From NCBI GenBank assembly GCA_019914945.1, contig CM034103.1, positions 744,001 through 808,000 of the forward strand: 64,000 nt of DNA. The letters are read 5' to 3'. The position numbers and the translations under genes are program-made. The notes beneath the pieces are model-generated. The model was given only the letters and a program-made list of their open reading frames with translations. It was not told where the DNA came from and did no database searches. This DNA is from Typha latifolia. Taxonomy: Eukaryota; Streptophyta; Magnoliopsida; Poales; Typhaceae. Below, piece by piece: positions 51,942-61,634 of this stretch; position 1 is the first letter of the stretch; each line of letters starts with the position of its first letter.

Positions 51942-52784
51942 GATTTGAGTAAACAGACACTCGTGGTTCTTTATTCATGTGACTGAAGCAAAAGTCTGTT
52001 GCTTCTCGAATCTCAGAATTTGGTGGCGCTGTTATTTTTTATTATTATTACAGTAGCAAAGCCTAGGATGAGAGTAGAAGAGGAGAGTTGAGAGGACTCA
52101 GTGTTGCTTTACTGAGTTTCTGATCCTTGTGGTCACCTTTTATTGTGTTACTTACTTGACTGACTGCAACTGTTTTGTCTATCTATGCGTCAAAGAGATG
52201 AGATAATGAATTACTTATGCAGAGGGTATATTATTACTTGCCAATTTTTAAACTATCAACATCTCAGATGCTCTGCATCACAAGCACATCTTGCATTTAT
52301 TTTGTACGTATATGTGGCATTTATGTTTGAATTGAGGGAATGAAAAAGAAAAAGAAAAAGAGAGAGTGAGAGTGAGAAAAGAATACAAGAGAAAGGTAGA
52401 AAAGAGAAGAGAAATAATTCTTTTCTCCAGATTTATATTTACGAGAGACATAAAGGAAAAAAAGGTTTGGTTATATCTTTATTTCTCTCATCCAAGTCTC
52501 TATTTCGGAGAGGGAAAAAATTTGATTGCCTTTTTTTTCTCTCTTTCTTCTCTATTCTCTTCTAATCTAAAGAAGAGAAAATATTTCTCTCCACTAAATT
52601 TTTTCTTCTCTTCTCTTTCTTTCTCCATCTAAACGGAGTATTAGAGTTGGTAGAGTGAAAAATAGATAAAACGTGATAGAATGATAAAAAATACCACTAC
52701 TTTTACAAACTTTGTTGTAGAAAATATTACTAAATTTTGGTACCGAGTAGATCTATGCAGGAAGACAGTAGCATTATTCCATCC
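51942..52784. other. CCCH 3' UTR and a purine/pyrimidine-biased segment
   Basis: After the CCCH 3' UTR, 52330-52640 is strongly strand-biased: GAAAAAGA runs on the left and CTTCTCTTTCTT runs on the right. The two ends are partly complementary (GTTTGAATTGAGGGAATGAA on the left; GTTTAGATGGAGAAAGAA when the right end is reversed), suggesting a decayed MITE or a foldback. No coding exon is supported; the open frames here are low-complexity. Confidence 0.4.
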
Positions 52785-53033
52785 TTAGCAACGGTAGAAT
52801 TTTCTACGAAGCAACGCAACCCGGTGCTTGTAGTAATCATGCAAAGAGTTCTCGGATTCCATGAACGCGAAATCTTCGTCGTCGAGAGTTATCTGCCTGA
52901 TGAATAACTCTGCTGCCGGAGACAACGCCACCACTCCTGCCACCTTCTCTATGCATTTCAAGGTGGCTTCATTTGAGGGCTGTGGAGCAACAACTTCCTT
53001 TCTTCGTACTAATTGCTTCTCTTCTTTCTCCAT
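52785..53033 (-). CDS. Small SURP (SWAP)-like ORF, 82 aa
   Basis: An intact single-exon frame. Residues about 23-70 resemble a SURP module, the RNA-processing domain of SWAP and SF3A1-type splicing factors: an amphipathic IEKVAGVVALSPAAELFI stretch, then DEDFAFMESENSLHDYYKHR, which carries the aromatic F-x-F and H-x-YY features of SURP. The N-terminus is charged (MEKEEKQLVRRKE). A full SURP protein would be much longer, so this may be a retro-derived fragment or a small independent gene. A TTTATA motif lies about 20 bp upstream of the ATG on the minus strand. The family assignment rests on pattern memory only. Confidence 0.42.
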   Translation of the reverse strand: MEKEEKQLVRRKEVVAPQPSNEATLKCIEKVAGVVALSPAAELFIRQITLDDEDFAFMESENSLHDYYKHRVALLRRKFYRC

Positions 53034-53646
53034 GGAATCTCTCTACTTCCAGTATAAAATGAAGAGAGAATTATCCCGCTGAGAATCTGAGATGACGATA
53101 AATATGAGAACCAATAAATTCAGATGATAAAGATGTTAAGGAGAGGATGAGTTGGACTTTTTAAATGATACGATCTTATTCGAGTTTCAGATGGATAAGG
53201 TTACTGTATACATTAAAATTCTATCTTAACTAACTAGTTTAGGATTACACAAAATCTCAACTAACAGAGTTCAACTTATAGGTGGGATAGAATAAAATCC
53301 CATAAATACGTGATTTCTTTTTCTTTTCCTTTTCCTTTTTTCAGACGGAAACAACAAACACTCAATCGGTAGGATAAGTATTGACTGTTGAGACACAACA
53401 ACGTACAAAAAGGTTCTTCAAGTCACCATTTAAATAATGTTACCAGCCAATAGTAGTAATTTGATCCTTGATCATGCTTCAAATTACATTAAAAAAGAAA
53501 AAAAAATTGATTTGGTTTACATGTCTCAACTGTAAGAATGACACAACAAAATAGAATCTCAGAGCAATGAAGCAGCTGCAAGGAAGTCATCAGTATGCAG
53601 ATTGTTCGATAAAACTCAGCTAATATAATGTTGCTTCGGCAATATG
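53034..53646. other. Intergenic region
   Basis: AT-rich sequence between the small SURP-like ORF and the 3' end of the YCED homologue; it must contain the 3' UTR of the latter. I see no further gene. Confidence 0.4.
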
Positions 53647-55505
53647 TTAAGTTTGCTGCATCCGCTTTCTTAATCCCTTCAAAGGTCCATATTCGTCCGT
53701 ACTTTCGATCACCTCTTTGCTGCAATTGCAACTGCTCTTATTCAGATTTGTGCCGCATTTGAGGCATAAACCTTTACAGATTGAACTGCATACAGCATTT
53801 ATTGTTATCTCCACATGCACGATATCGCGAATGTGCTTTGATATATCGATTTCCTTTTCTTCAGATGGAAAATAGAGCCTGTCATCCAAGTCTATGTCTT
53901 CATCCTCATCTTCCTCATTGCTGCTTCCGAAGGAGTTTTTCGACTTGTCCTGTCCAAACATCACTCCCATGTTGATTACATCGGGTTCCTCTATAGGATC
54001 TTCACTTAATAAAAGAGTAAAGTTTGAGAATATGCACTCAGCAGCTGGTTCAGCACACCTGGGAAAAGGAAATGTTATTCGCAGATATACTAACAGTGTC
54101 AGGCTGCCAGCCATTGCATTAGAAAAGAAAACAAGGAGTAATTGCGACAGTGGAAAGAACAAATCAGGGACGAAATTATTACTCAATAGTGGACCAAGTA
54201 ATACCAAGTGAAAGTCCCAAACTTTCCAACGTTACTGATCTGAACAGTATTTTGAATATGTATATTGGTGCAGAACATTTCATAACTCTAGTTGTGTTAT
54301 ACAAGAAGCGTGCCCGAAGAGTTTGCACATCTGTCTCAACCTCTGCTGTAAAATACATGATGGAAGGTATACACTGAGACAAACAAGTAGAGCAATTGAC
54401 AGAAAACATACTACATGCATGTGAAAGCAACAGTCTGCATCATTTTCTGTAGGATTCTTTTCTCCTTGTAAAGTTGTAAGAACTCCACATTCCAGAACAG
54501 AAACCAAGGTTCAGTTAAGAAAGCAAGGTAAATAAAGATATGACACAAGGGAAACTATAATATCATTCTTAGACAGAGCTAAATCTCTTTCCATGTCTTC
54601 AGACTTCTTTCCTCACTTTGCATGGAAGACCCAAGTAGTACTAGAAGGCTAGGAGCAAAAATCTTAAAAAGAGAGGAGAAAATCCAACAATTTTTTCGGC
54701 ATGACAAACACACACACACACACACACAGTTATCAGAGTGTCAATTTGCTCTAAGTGTAATACGCCTCTTCTATAAATGAGGTCCCATTTTACTCCAGAA
54801 ACATCCAGTTTTGGAACAATTAGACATCATTCAATCAAAGTAATATATGCCATTTTAATATAAGTGGTGAAGTTATACATAGAATAGAAAGAACATCGAT
54901 GAAATCCAATTACCCAAAAAGAGAAGAAATAAGTTTTCCAGACACGAAGATAAGCAAGCAAGAAGGGGAAAGGGACACACCCACCTGTTGCAGCCGAGAG
55001 TGATCACAGTCCGAACGATCCCATCCAACCTCAACCTCCTCCTCCGCCTCGTCACATCTACCGATACAAGCACCGGAGTCTCCTCCTCACCCAAAGGCGC
55101 CTCCTTTCCCCTCCTCGCCGGAACCCTTATCCCCATCTCCGACGCCCGAGACCTCGACACGGCGGTGGAGAGCTTCCCCAGCCCAAGCCGCTCGAGCGTG
55201 GTGGAGTACTCCACGTGGCACACCGACGGGTCCCTCCGGTACACGACGGCGCCCTCCCACGGCGAGCCGGCGAGGTCCTCGTCGACGCAATCATCTACGA
55301 TGCCGAAGTCGGTGGTCTCGGAGATGGTGAAGGACGAGGAAGGGCGAGCCGAGGTGCGTAAGAGGACGGTTGGGGATTTGGAGGTGAGATATGGGAAGGT
55401 TAGGGTTGGGCTTGGAGTGAAAGGGGCGGAATTGGGAGAGGAGAAAAGAGGGAGGAGTTTGATGGGGTGGGAGAGAAGGGACGAGTGAGGGAAGAGGAGA
55501 GCCAT
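53647..55505 (-). CDS. YCED/DUF177 homologue, chloroplast 23S rRNA accumulation protein
   Basis: Likely needed for large-subunit rRNA accumulation in plastids (DUF177 family; the maize member is required for chloroplast 23S rRNA). Two exons, 54985-55505 and 53647-54058, join at AG|G (Arg) and give 310 aa. The first about 50 residues are rich in Ser, Pro and Thr with few acidic residues, a typical chloroplast transit peptide. The body has the DUF177 hallmarks: a VSVDVTRRRRRLRLDGIVRT segment leading to ITLGCNRCAEPA, an acidic insert with EEDEDEDIDLDDRLYF, DIVHVEITINAVCSSICKGL, and the terminal cysteine pair motif CLKCGTNLNKSSCNC, a possible zinc site. The start is the first ATG and precedes the transit peptide directly. 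Confidence 0.9.
54706..54728. repeat. (CA)n microsatellite in the YCED intron
   Basis: Short CA dinucleotide run inside the 926-bp intron of the YCED homologue. Confidence 0.8.
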
Positions 55506-56043
55506 TAATGGTGGGTTGGAGTTTGGGTTTCTTTTGGGGGCTTTATCGGTGAGGTTTATGGGGGGGGGGGAGAAAATTTCAAATTACACCCTATATTTTA
55601 GTATTTACGAAAATTTCAAGCTATTTGTAATTCGACCCTCCTATTGCCTCTAAATTATTATTATAGTACCTATTAATACTACTAAACAACTATCCTATTC
55701 AGCTTAGTAGTAGGAATTATAAGAGGCTGCGGGGAGACTACCGGCTCGGAAGCAGGTGTGGAGTTGCCGGAAGACAGCCTCGGAGACAGGCTCCGCCGTT
55801 CTAAGGCTCAGCTCCGTCATCAGGTTCGGAACTCTCTCTCTCTCTCTGTACCTCTCTTTCCCTCTCTCTAAGAGCTCAAATTTTGGGCTTCTCCAAGCCA
55901 AATCCGGAAATGGCGCTAGGGTTTTCTATCCAATTCCCAGGTTTCTTCGGAGGGGAGTCGAAGGAGGTGGAAGGGGGAGGGGAGCTGTCGCTAGGGCTCC
56001 GGCGGTGGCGGTGGAGGAGACGGCGGAGGGAGGTCTTGGAGCC
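55506..56043. promoter_or_regulatory. Head-to-head promoter region with upstream ORF
   Basis: 538 bp separate the ATG of the YCED homologue (minus) from that of the zinc-ribbon protein (plus). A poly-G run (55560-55570) lies close to the YCED start. On the plus side a CT-rich leader (55830-55870) is followed by an upstream ATG at 55910 that is out of frame with 56044 and whose frame ends at 56080, overlapping the main start. Shared promoter use is inferred from geometry. Confidence 0.5.
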
Positions 56044-59000
56044 ATGGGAGCTCGGGTTCCGATGCAGCACTATAACATGAGAGCAGGGAGCTCTTACATC
56101 AGTGGCTCTTTGCACGATCTTAACACCGTGGATGGTCGCCAGAACGAGATCGAAGGGATCAGCGATGTGGATCGCGAGGCGGTTACTGAGGATAGCTTGG
56201 AGAACGAGGATGAGGAGTCCAATTCCGTGGTATGATGCCTCGGTCTCTTGGTCTTTTCATAAAAGTTTGAATTTTGAGAAGATTTGTTCTTTATCGTGGC
56301 ATGAGGAGTTGATTAGATATGGGGTTTTGGGTTGTTTGGATTTTGGAGTTTGGAGTTTTCATTTACACAAAATATTTGTCTTTGATGGTTCCTCAGGACT
56401 GCATGCATGAATCGTATAGGAATTCGTTAGCTCTGCATGGTGTAGGAGTAGATGAAGAGCGTTCTGTACTCGAGAACAGTAGCAGGTCTTCTACTCCGCC
56501 TTACAACATCCTCACCACTGAAGGTATCTTATCTTGGCAGATTCATAATATTGGTATCACATTGCAAACTTTGATTTCTCCTACTTGTTTTGGTCCTTCT
56601 CATTTCCAACTTTGGAGCAGATGTTTTGCCGCTTGAAACAGCAAGGGCGAGGTTCTTGGAAGTCATTGTTGATCATTTTATCACTGAGCATGTAGTTGAG
56701 GTAGCAGAATCTTCTGCGGTGGATTATGTTCAAGGGCACGACAAATTGAACAAAAGGAAGCCACGAGAAGTTCGTTATGAAGGTGACCCGAGGTTTGCCT
56801 TGCCATTAATGTATATTGCAAATTTGTATGAGACATTAGTAAATGATGTTAACATCCGCCTCGCTTCGTTGGACGGTATTCGAGAGAAAACAATAAAAGT
56901 AGCTCTTGAAGCTGCTGGTGGTTTGTATAGGAAGCTAGCAAAGAAGTTTTCGAGAAAAGGTACAGTGGAGCTTACATGCATATGCAAGATGATGGGAGCT
57001 AACTTTCTGTGTGACTGATTTGTTTATCTATACTTTCCTGTTTGTGATGTACTAGGTCATTGTAGCTTTAAGAGAAGGGAACTGGCAACTTCTCATTCAA
57101 CGAGGACAAGATTTCCTGAGCTTGTAGTGCAAGAAGAAAAGCGAGTTCGTTTTGTTGTAATCAATGGTTTGGAAATTGTCGAGAAACCAATCAGTATGAC
57201 TATGGAGGATGCCGAATGGTATGTATATTTACAAAAATCTGAGTTTATGATGCCTTTGGTTATGACTTTATTTAGGCATATTTATTTTATTTACAAGTAA
57301 ACTATCATGCATGAGTTGCAAAATATAAAAATAAAAGCCTGATCAGTGACTCAAATACCTAAAGAGAGTAGGTGTAAAATGATATTTCATGTCTGAAGGG
57401 GACATTAATCACTTCTTTTGGTTGTCATATGGTGTATGCTTAAAAGGGGTTTAAACTGGATAGGCTTATCTAACTTATCTATAGGCATGGATGGTCGTGC
57501 CAGTGGCTAGAGCTTGCATCGCTCAGACTCCTGTCGCGATCCAGATCTGCAACTTAAATTTTTAATTGACCAATCTGACCCTCTCTCTCTCCCTTTTTTC
57601 TTCCTCCCTCAAGCTAGGGCACCCGACAAGGGTGCGAGCGTTGCGAGCTCAGGTGGTGGCGAGCGGCAAAGTTGTCTCGGCAAGCAACGAGCCGGCGACG
57701 GCGAGCGGTGAAGGGAGTAGTCCTTTACCTTTTTCTCTTCCTCTCTTACGGCACGTGTCGTGCCGTGCTGTGCTGTGTCGTGCCTATGGCACGACTATCG
57801 TTGTGACTATCGGAACCTTCCTTATTAGCAGGAATCTGTCGAACAAGAGGGATAGAAAGGGAAGAAATCGTTAGAATTCGATAGGGGCATTGATCATTCA
57901 GCATCGAGATGCTTAAAGAAGCAAATTAATCTAGAAGGCAAATACAGTATATTAGAAATAAGTAGAATAATGAACTATGGTAATTCATTCACCTTTATTT
58001 ATCTTTTTCCGAGAATATTTGAGAAAGAGTTTATTTTGGATGAATTAGTTGTTTGATGGAAAAACATGAGTTTGACTCGTCGAAATGAGATTGCTGTCTT
58101 ATCTATCTTCTCATGACAAATATGCATGGGACAACAGGTTCAAACGCTTGACTGGTCGAAATGAGATTGCTATATCTGCAAGTGACTATAAATTTTACTC
58201 CCCTCGTCACAAGTACAGGCGAACTGCATCTCAACCAACATTTAGCATTCCTGGTTCCACTGTAAGTTGCATATTAAGTAATATATGCCTCGGGATTTAT
58301 ATGCTACACAGAGGGCAACTAATTTCTGTCATTCTGTTTTCTTTTATACTTAATTAGGCATTCTCAGGGAGTGATTGTTCACCACTGGGTAGTGCACCAC
58401 TGAATGAGGTAAGAGCGCCTGATGTCATTCCTTGTCTACATTGTTCTATGAGTATGTTACTTGCTTGTCATGTTCCACCTGAGATTCGGATGTCATAAAA
58501 GAAAATATCCTTTGCTAGTTGGTTGACAGAGATGAAGTTTTCTATCTTAAATGTCCTTACAAAGGGGGATTAAATGAATATCATTACTTTTGTGCACTTG
58601 CAAGAAAATGAACTGCTAACATCAGCATTGTGTCATGTGAATTATGTTTCCTGGTTCGTTTATTCAAGTGTGGGCTCACCTAAAGGCAAGGCATTTGTCA
58701 AGTTGAGAAAAGTGGCGGTTGGCATTAGGTTACAATCTCGCCGATTGGTTGGATATGAAAGGATAAAAAGGATCACAGGGCAATAAGGGCTGCAAAGATA
58801 TTTAACAGGACTGTTGTAAAATAGATAGTTGATATGATTTTGCAATTTCAGTGATCATATGTGCAATCTAAGAAATTATGTTTTTCAACTATTCAGTTGC
58901 TAGTGATGATTTATAGGTATAATGTATCTCTTGTGTCAATTTGGCAGAAAAGGTACTCAGAAAAGGTACTAACTTTGCTTCATCTACTCTTTCAGCCACA

Positions 59001-59541
59001 AAATCAGCAGCAGTCTCCACCAAAGCAGCATATGCAACAACTGCCAAACCAACCCCAGTTTCACCATCTCCAGCAAACACATCACCAAATAGTTCAGCAA
59101 AGCCAACATACTCCACACTTTCCTCGCATACATCAGTGTGGACATAATTCTCATGTACCTGATATTCCTCCAGAGCATCAACCTCGTAATATGCCCCAAC
59201 ACGTGCCTTGTTTGCAATCACTCTCTGTGGGCCATCTTGCAGGGCGTTTGCATCTAGTGGTGAGAAAATTTCCTTTCTTTTGTTACACGCTAAAAGGTAT
59301 TAAAAGATTATTTTAATCTTTATGGTTTGCTGAAAAATCAAATTATGAGAAACTGTCTCTAAGCAACTGATACATTATTTTGCCTTTTTTTATTGCGTTA
59401 AAGTTTCCTGCTTACACTTTGATGGGTTTTATGTTTCAGCCAACAAGTCCTGCAAAGTTTTGTGACGAATGTGGTTCCCCCTATTTGAGAGAGACTTCTA
59501 AATTCTGCTCCGAGTGTGGCAGTAAGAGGTTAGGGACCTGA
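56044..59541 (+). CDS. Conserved plant protein of unknown function with C-terminal zinc ribbon
   Basis: Eight exons close in frame to 451 aa: 56044-56229, 56397-56523, 56621-56959, 57056-57218, 58138-58261, 58358-58408, 58996-59259, 59440-59541. The N-terminus MGARVPMQHYNMRAGSSYIS and the acidic EDSLENEDEESNSV are followed by a well-conserved helical core (LPLETARARFLEVIVDHFI, FALPLMYIANLYETLVNDVN, LEAAGGLYRKLAKKF, ELVVQEEKRVRFVVINGLEI, FKRLTGRNEIAISASDYKFY). A Gln/His/Pro-rich low-complexity region comes next (QNQQQSPPKQHMQQLPNQPQ), and the protein ends in a C-x2-C ... C-x2-C zinc ribbon (FCDECGSPYLRETSKFCSECGSKR). I recognise this as a plant-wide family without an assigned function. 56044 is the first in-frame ATG. 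The border of exon 7 is the least secure; AG acceptors exist nearby. Confidence 0.87.
57484..57880. repeat. GC-rich insertion-like block in intron 4 of the zinc-ribbon gene
   Basis: Inside an AT-rich intron, about 400 bp are far richer in GC and carry GTGCCGTGCTGTGC-type repeats and a perfect hairpin (GTCGTGCC, loop TAT, GGCACGAC) at 57777-57795. The left edge GTGCCAGTGGCTAGAGCTTG faintly resembles a Pol III A box. It looks like an inserted SINE or non-autonomous element, but I see no target duplication or poly-A tail. Confidence 0.4.
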
Positions 59542-61634
59542 TGAAATGTATTTGTAATGTCTTTGTCTGTTCTCTTGTTCTCTTCTCTTATCCACAGCAT
59601 GTCTAGGAATAGGGGCTTGCATCTTTAGATTTTCTGTTGGCTTGTACTAGTTGAATATGTCAGCACTGCCAATGAATTATAGATCTTTTTTCTTGCCAGT
59701 ACTGCTGTATATACTTCTTACAATGAAATCTCATGTGCATGACAAATTTTTCACACCATACTTTCTCTCGAAAAGTTGGAGAAAGAGATCGATTCATAGA
59801 GGTAAGTTTGTAGCTGTCTGTGGCACACAGTAATTATTGATGGGTGAACTAAAGAAATCGCTGGGATAGCGAAAGAAAAGAGGAAGCCTTCAAATATTGA
59901 GCATATAAACAGTCATCCAACAGCTCATCATAGACATCCAACTTGGGAATTCCAGCTTCAGTTGGGCTGGAAAAAGAATTGAATTATTTCTCCGTTAACT
60001 GCAGCTCTCTGGACAATGGTGTAATGATGTGCCAATCAACGCTTATCTTTATTCTACATTGAAGCAGCAAATATAGAACAAATATCAATCCTAATTATAT
60101 TACCCACTTATTGCTAACAAAGTTCTTTTTTTCATAAATTGTTTATACTTTATGTATATCTTTTACATGTTAATCTTTATCAGATGTGGTTATAGTTGAT
60201 ACGTCTTTCAGAAGAAATTATTCTTTTCTATTTAATAGTTTGGTTCCTTTTTTTATATCTATTTGACTTGTATTTATTCCACAAATTAATCCTTTGTCTT
60301 CTGTTTTTGTCCTTTAGGACTTTATTACTCTATTGGTTGTCTTTATTTCTGTAAAACATCTACTTCCCATACTTTATTTCTAAATATTTTATATTATCTC
60401 TGCATCTTTAATTTTTTTTTCTTTTAGTGCCAATAAAATAAGGAATAAAACTTTGTCAACAACTATTCATTTGGTGTTTCAGGTTTTATTTTTAGTTGCT
60501 TATTCTACTTCTTTAAATGCGATTTTTTTTCTGATTATCATACTTATTTTAATTACTTTATCATCACTAGTTCCTGTTATTCTAAAGTTTTTCTTGTTTC
60601 TTAATCATATGAATCTTCACCATTTTTCTTGATTATATTACACTACAATATGCATAGCACGTCATAGATTGGTGGCTTAGCATTCGTCTACGTATTATTT
60701 TCAGATCTAATTAATGGTATGAAGAACAAATTAACTAATATTCTTCTGTTATATTCTTGTGAAAGTAAACAAAAATGGGGGGTTTGGCTTGGAAAAGATG
60801 TGCCAGTCTTTACTTTTTAATCTTTTTATTTATTTATTTTTATTTCCAGACAAGCCAAGTCCTAGTTAAAGTTGACGTAAATGTTGTTAAGATTTGATCT
60901 TCAAATTAACTGATTAAAAATTGACATAATTCATAGGGTCAATTTATATTACAAATCTGTTTGCTGGAGAGTATTAGGATTCGGATCCTCTAGTGAGAAT
61001 CTAATATTTGGTGATTAATTGACCCGTGATGTGTTAACACAGAAGCTTCTAAACTCTCTAACATAAATTTATACAAATTATTCATCAATCATGTCCTATA
61101 TGAGACAAAGATTGGCATTGAAATAATAAAATGGAAAGAAAATTTAATCAGGCTTTTGTTTCTACTCACTTTATTTAATCCGAGCCTTATTAGGATTTTT
61201 CGCATTCTAAGTATATATATTTATATATATATTTTTAAAGTCATATTTATATGGTGCTTACAGGTACCTTTCTCTTTAACGAAGGAGATCATAGGACCGA
61301 CTTTTTGGCTCATATATGATTTAAAGTCTAGACTAAAAAAAAAAAAAGTAAAAAGAAGTATCAACTACCAAATAACTAAATGTTCTTCAATTATAATGGA
61401 GCAAGAAATAAAGAAAAGAACAGGAGGGGGTCCATATCAACTTCATTTCATTGAGGAAAAAGCTTAACCAGAAGGAATTCTAGGTGCAAATAGCTGTCAT
61501 CTTTCTCAAAAATGAACCAGTAAAAGTCAACAAAAAGCTAAAAAAAGTTGGATCAAAATTGGTCGTTTCTTTTCATCAATGAGACATACAAACATACATA
61601 CACCTTGATCCAAGAGCTCCAAGAGAAATTAGCA
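59542..61634. other. Long AT-rich intergenic region
   Basis: About 2.1 kb between the zinc-ribbon gene and the NLR. It holds the 3' UTR of the former and the promoter of the latter, plus AT-rich low-complexity sequence (for example TATATATTTATATATATAT near 61213-61232). I find no supported exon and no clear transposon ends. Confidence 0.5.

Noticed and set aside
57490..57560. Possible tRNA or tRNA-like sequence
   Set aside because: Only a weak A-box-like word; no matching B box or cloverleaf could be found.
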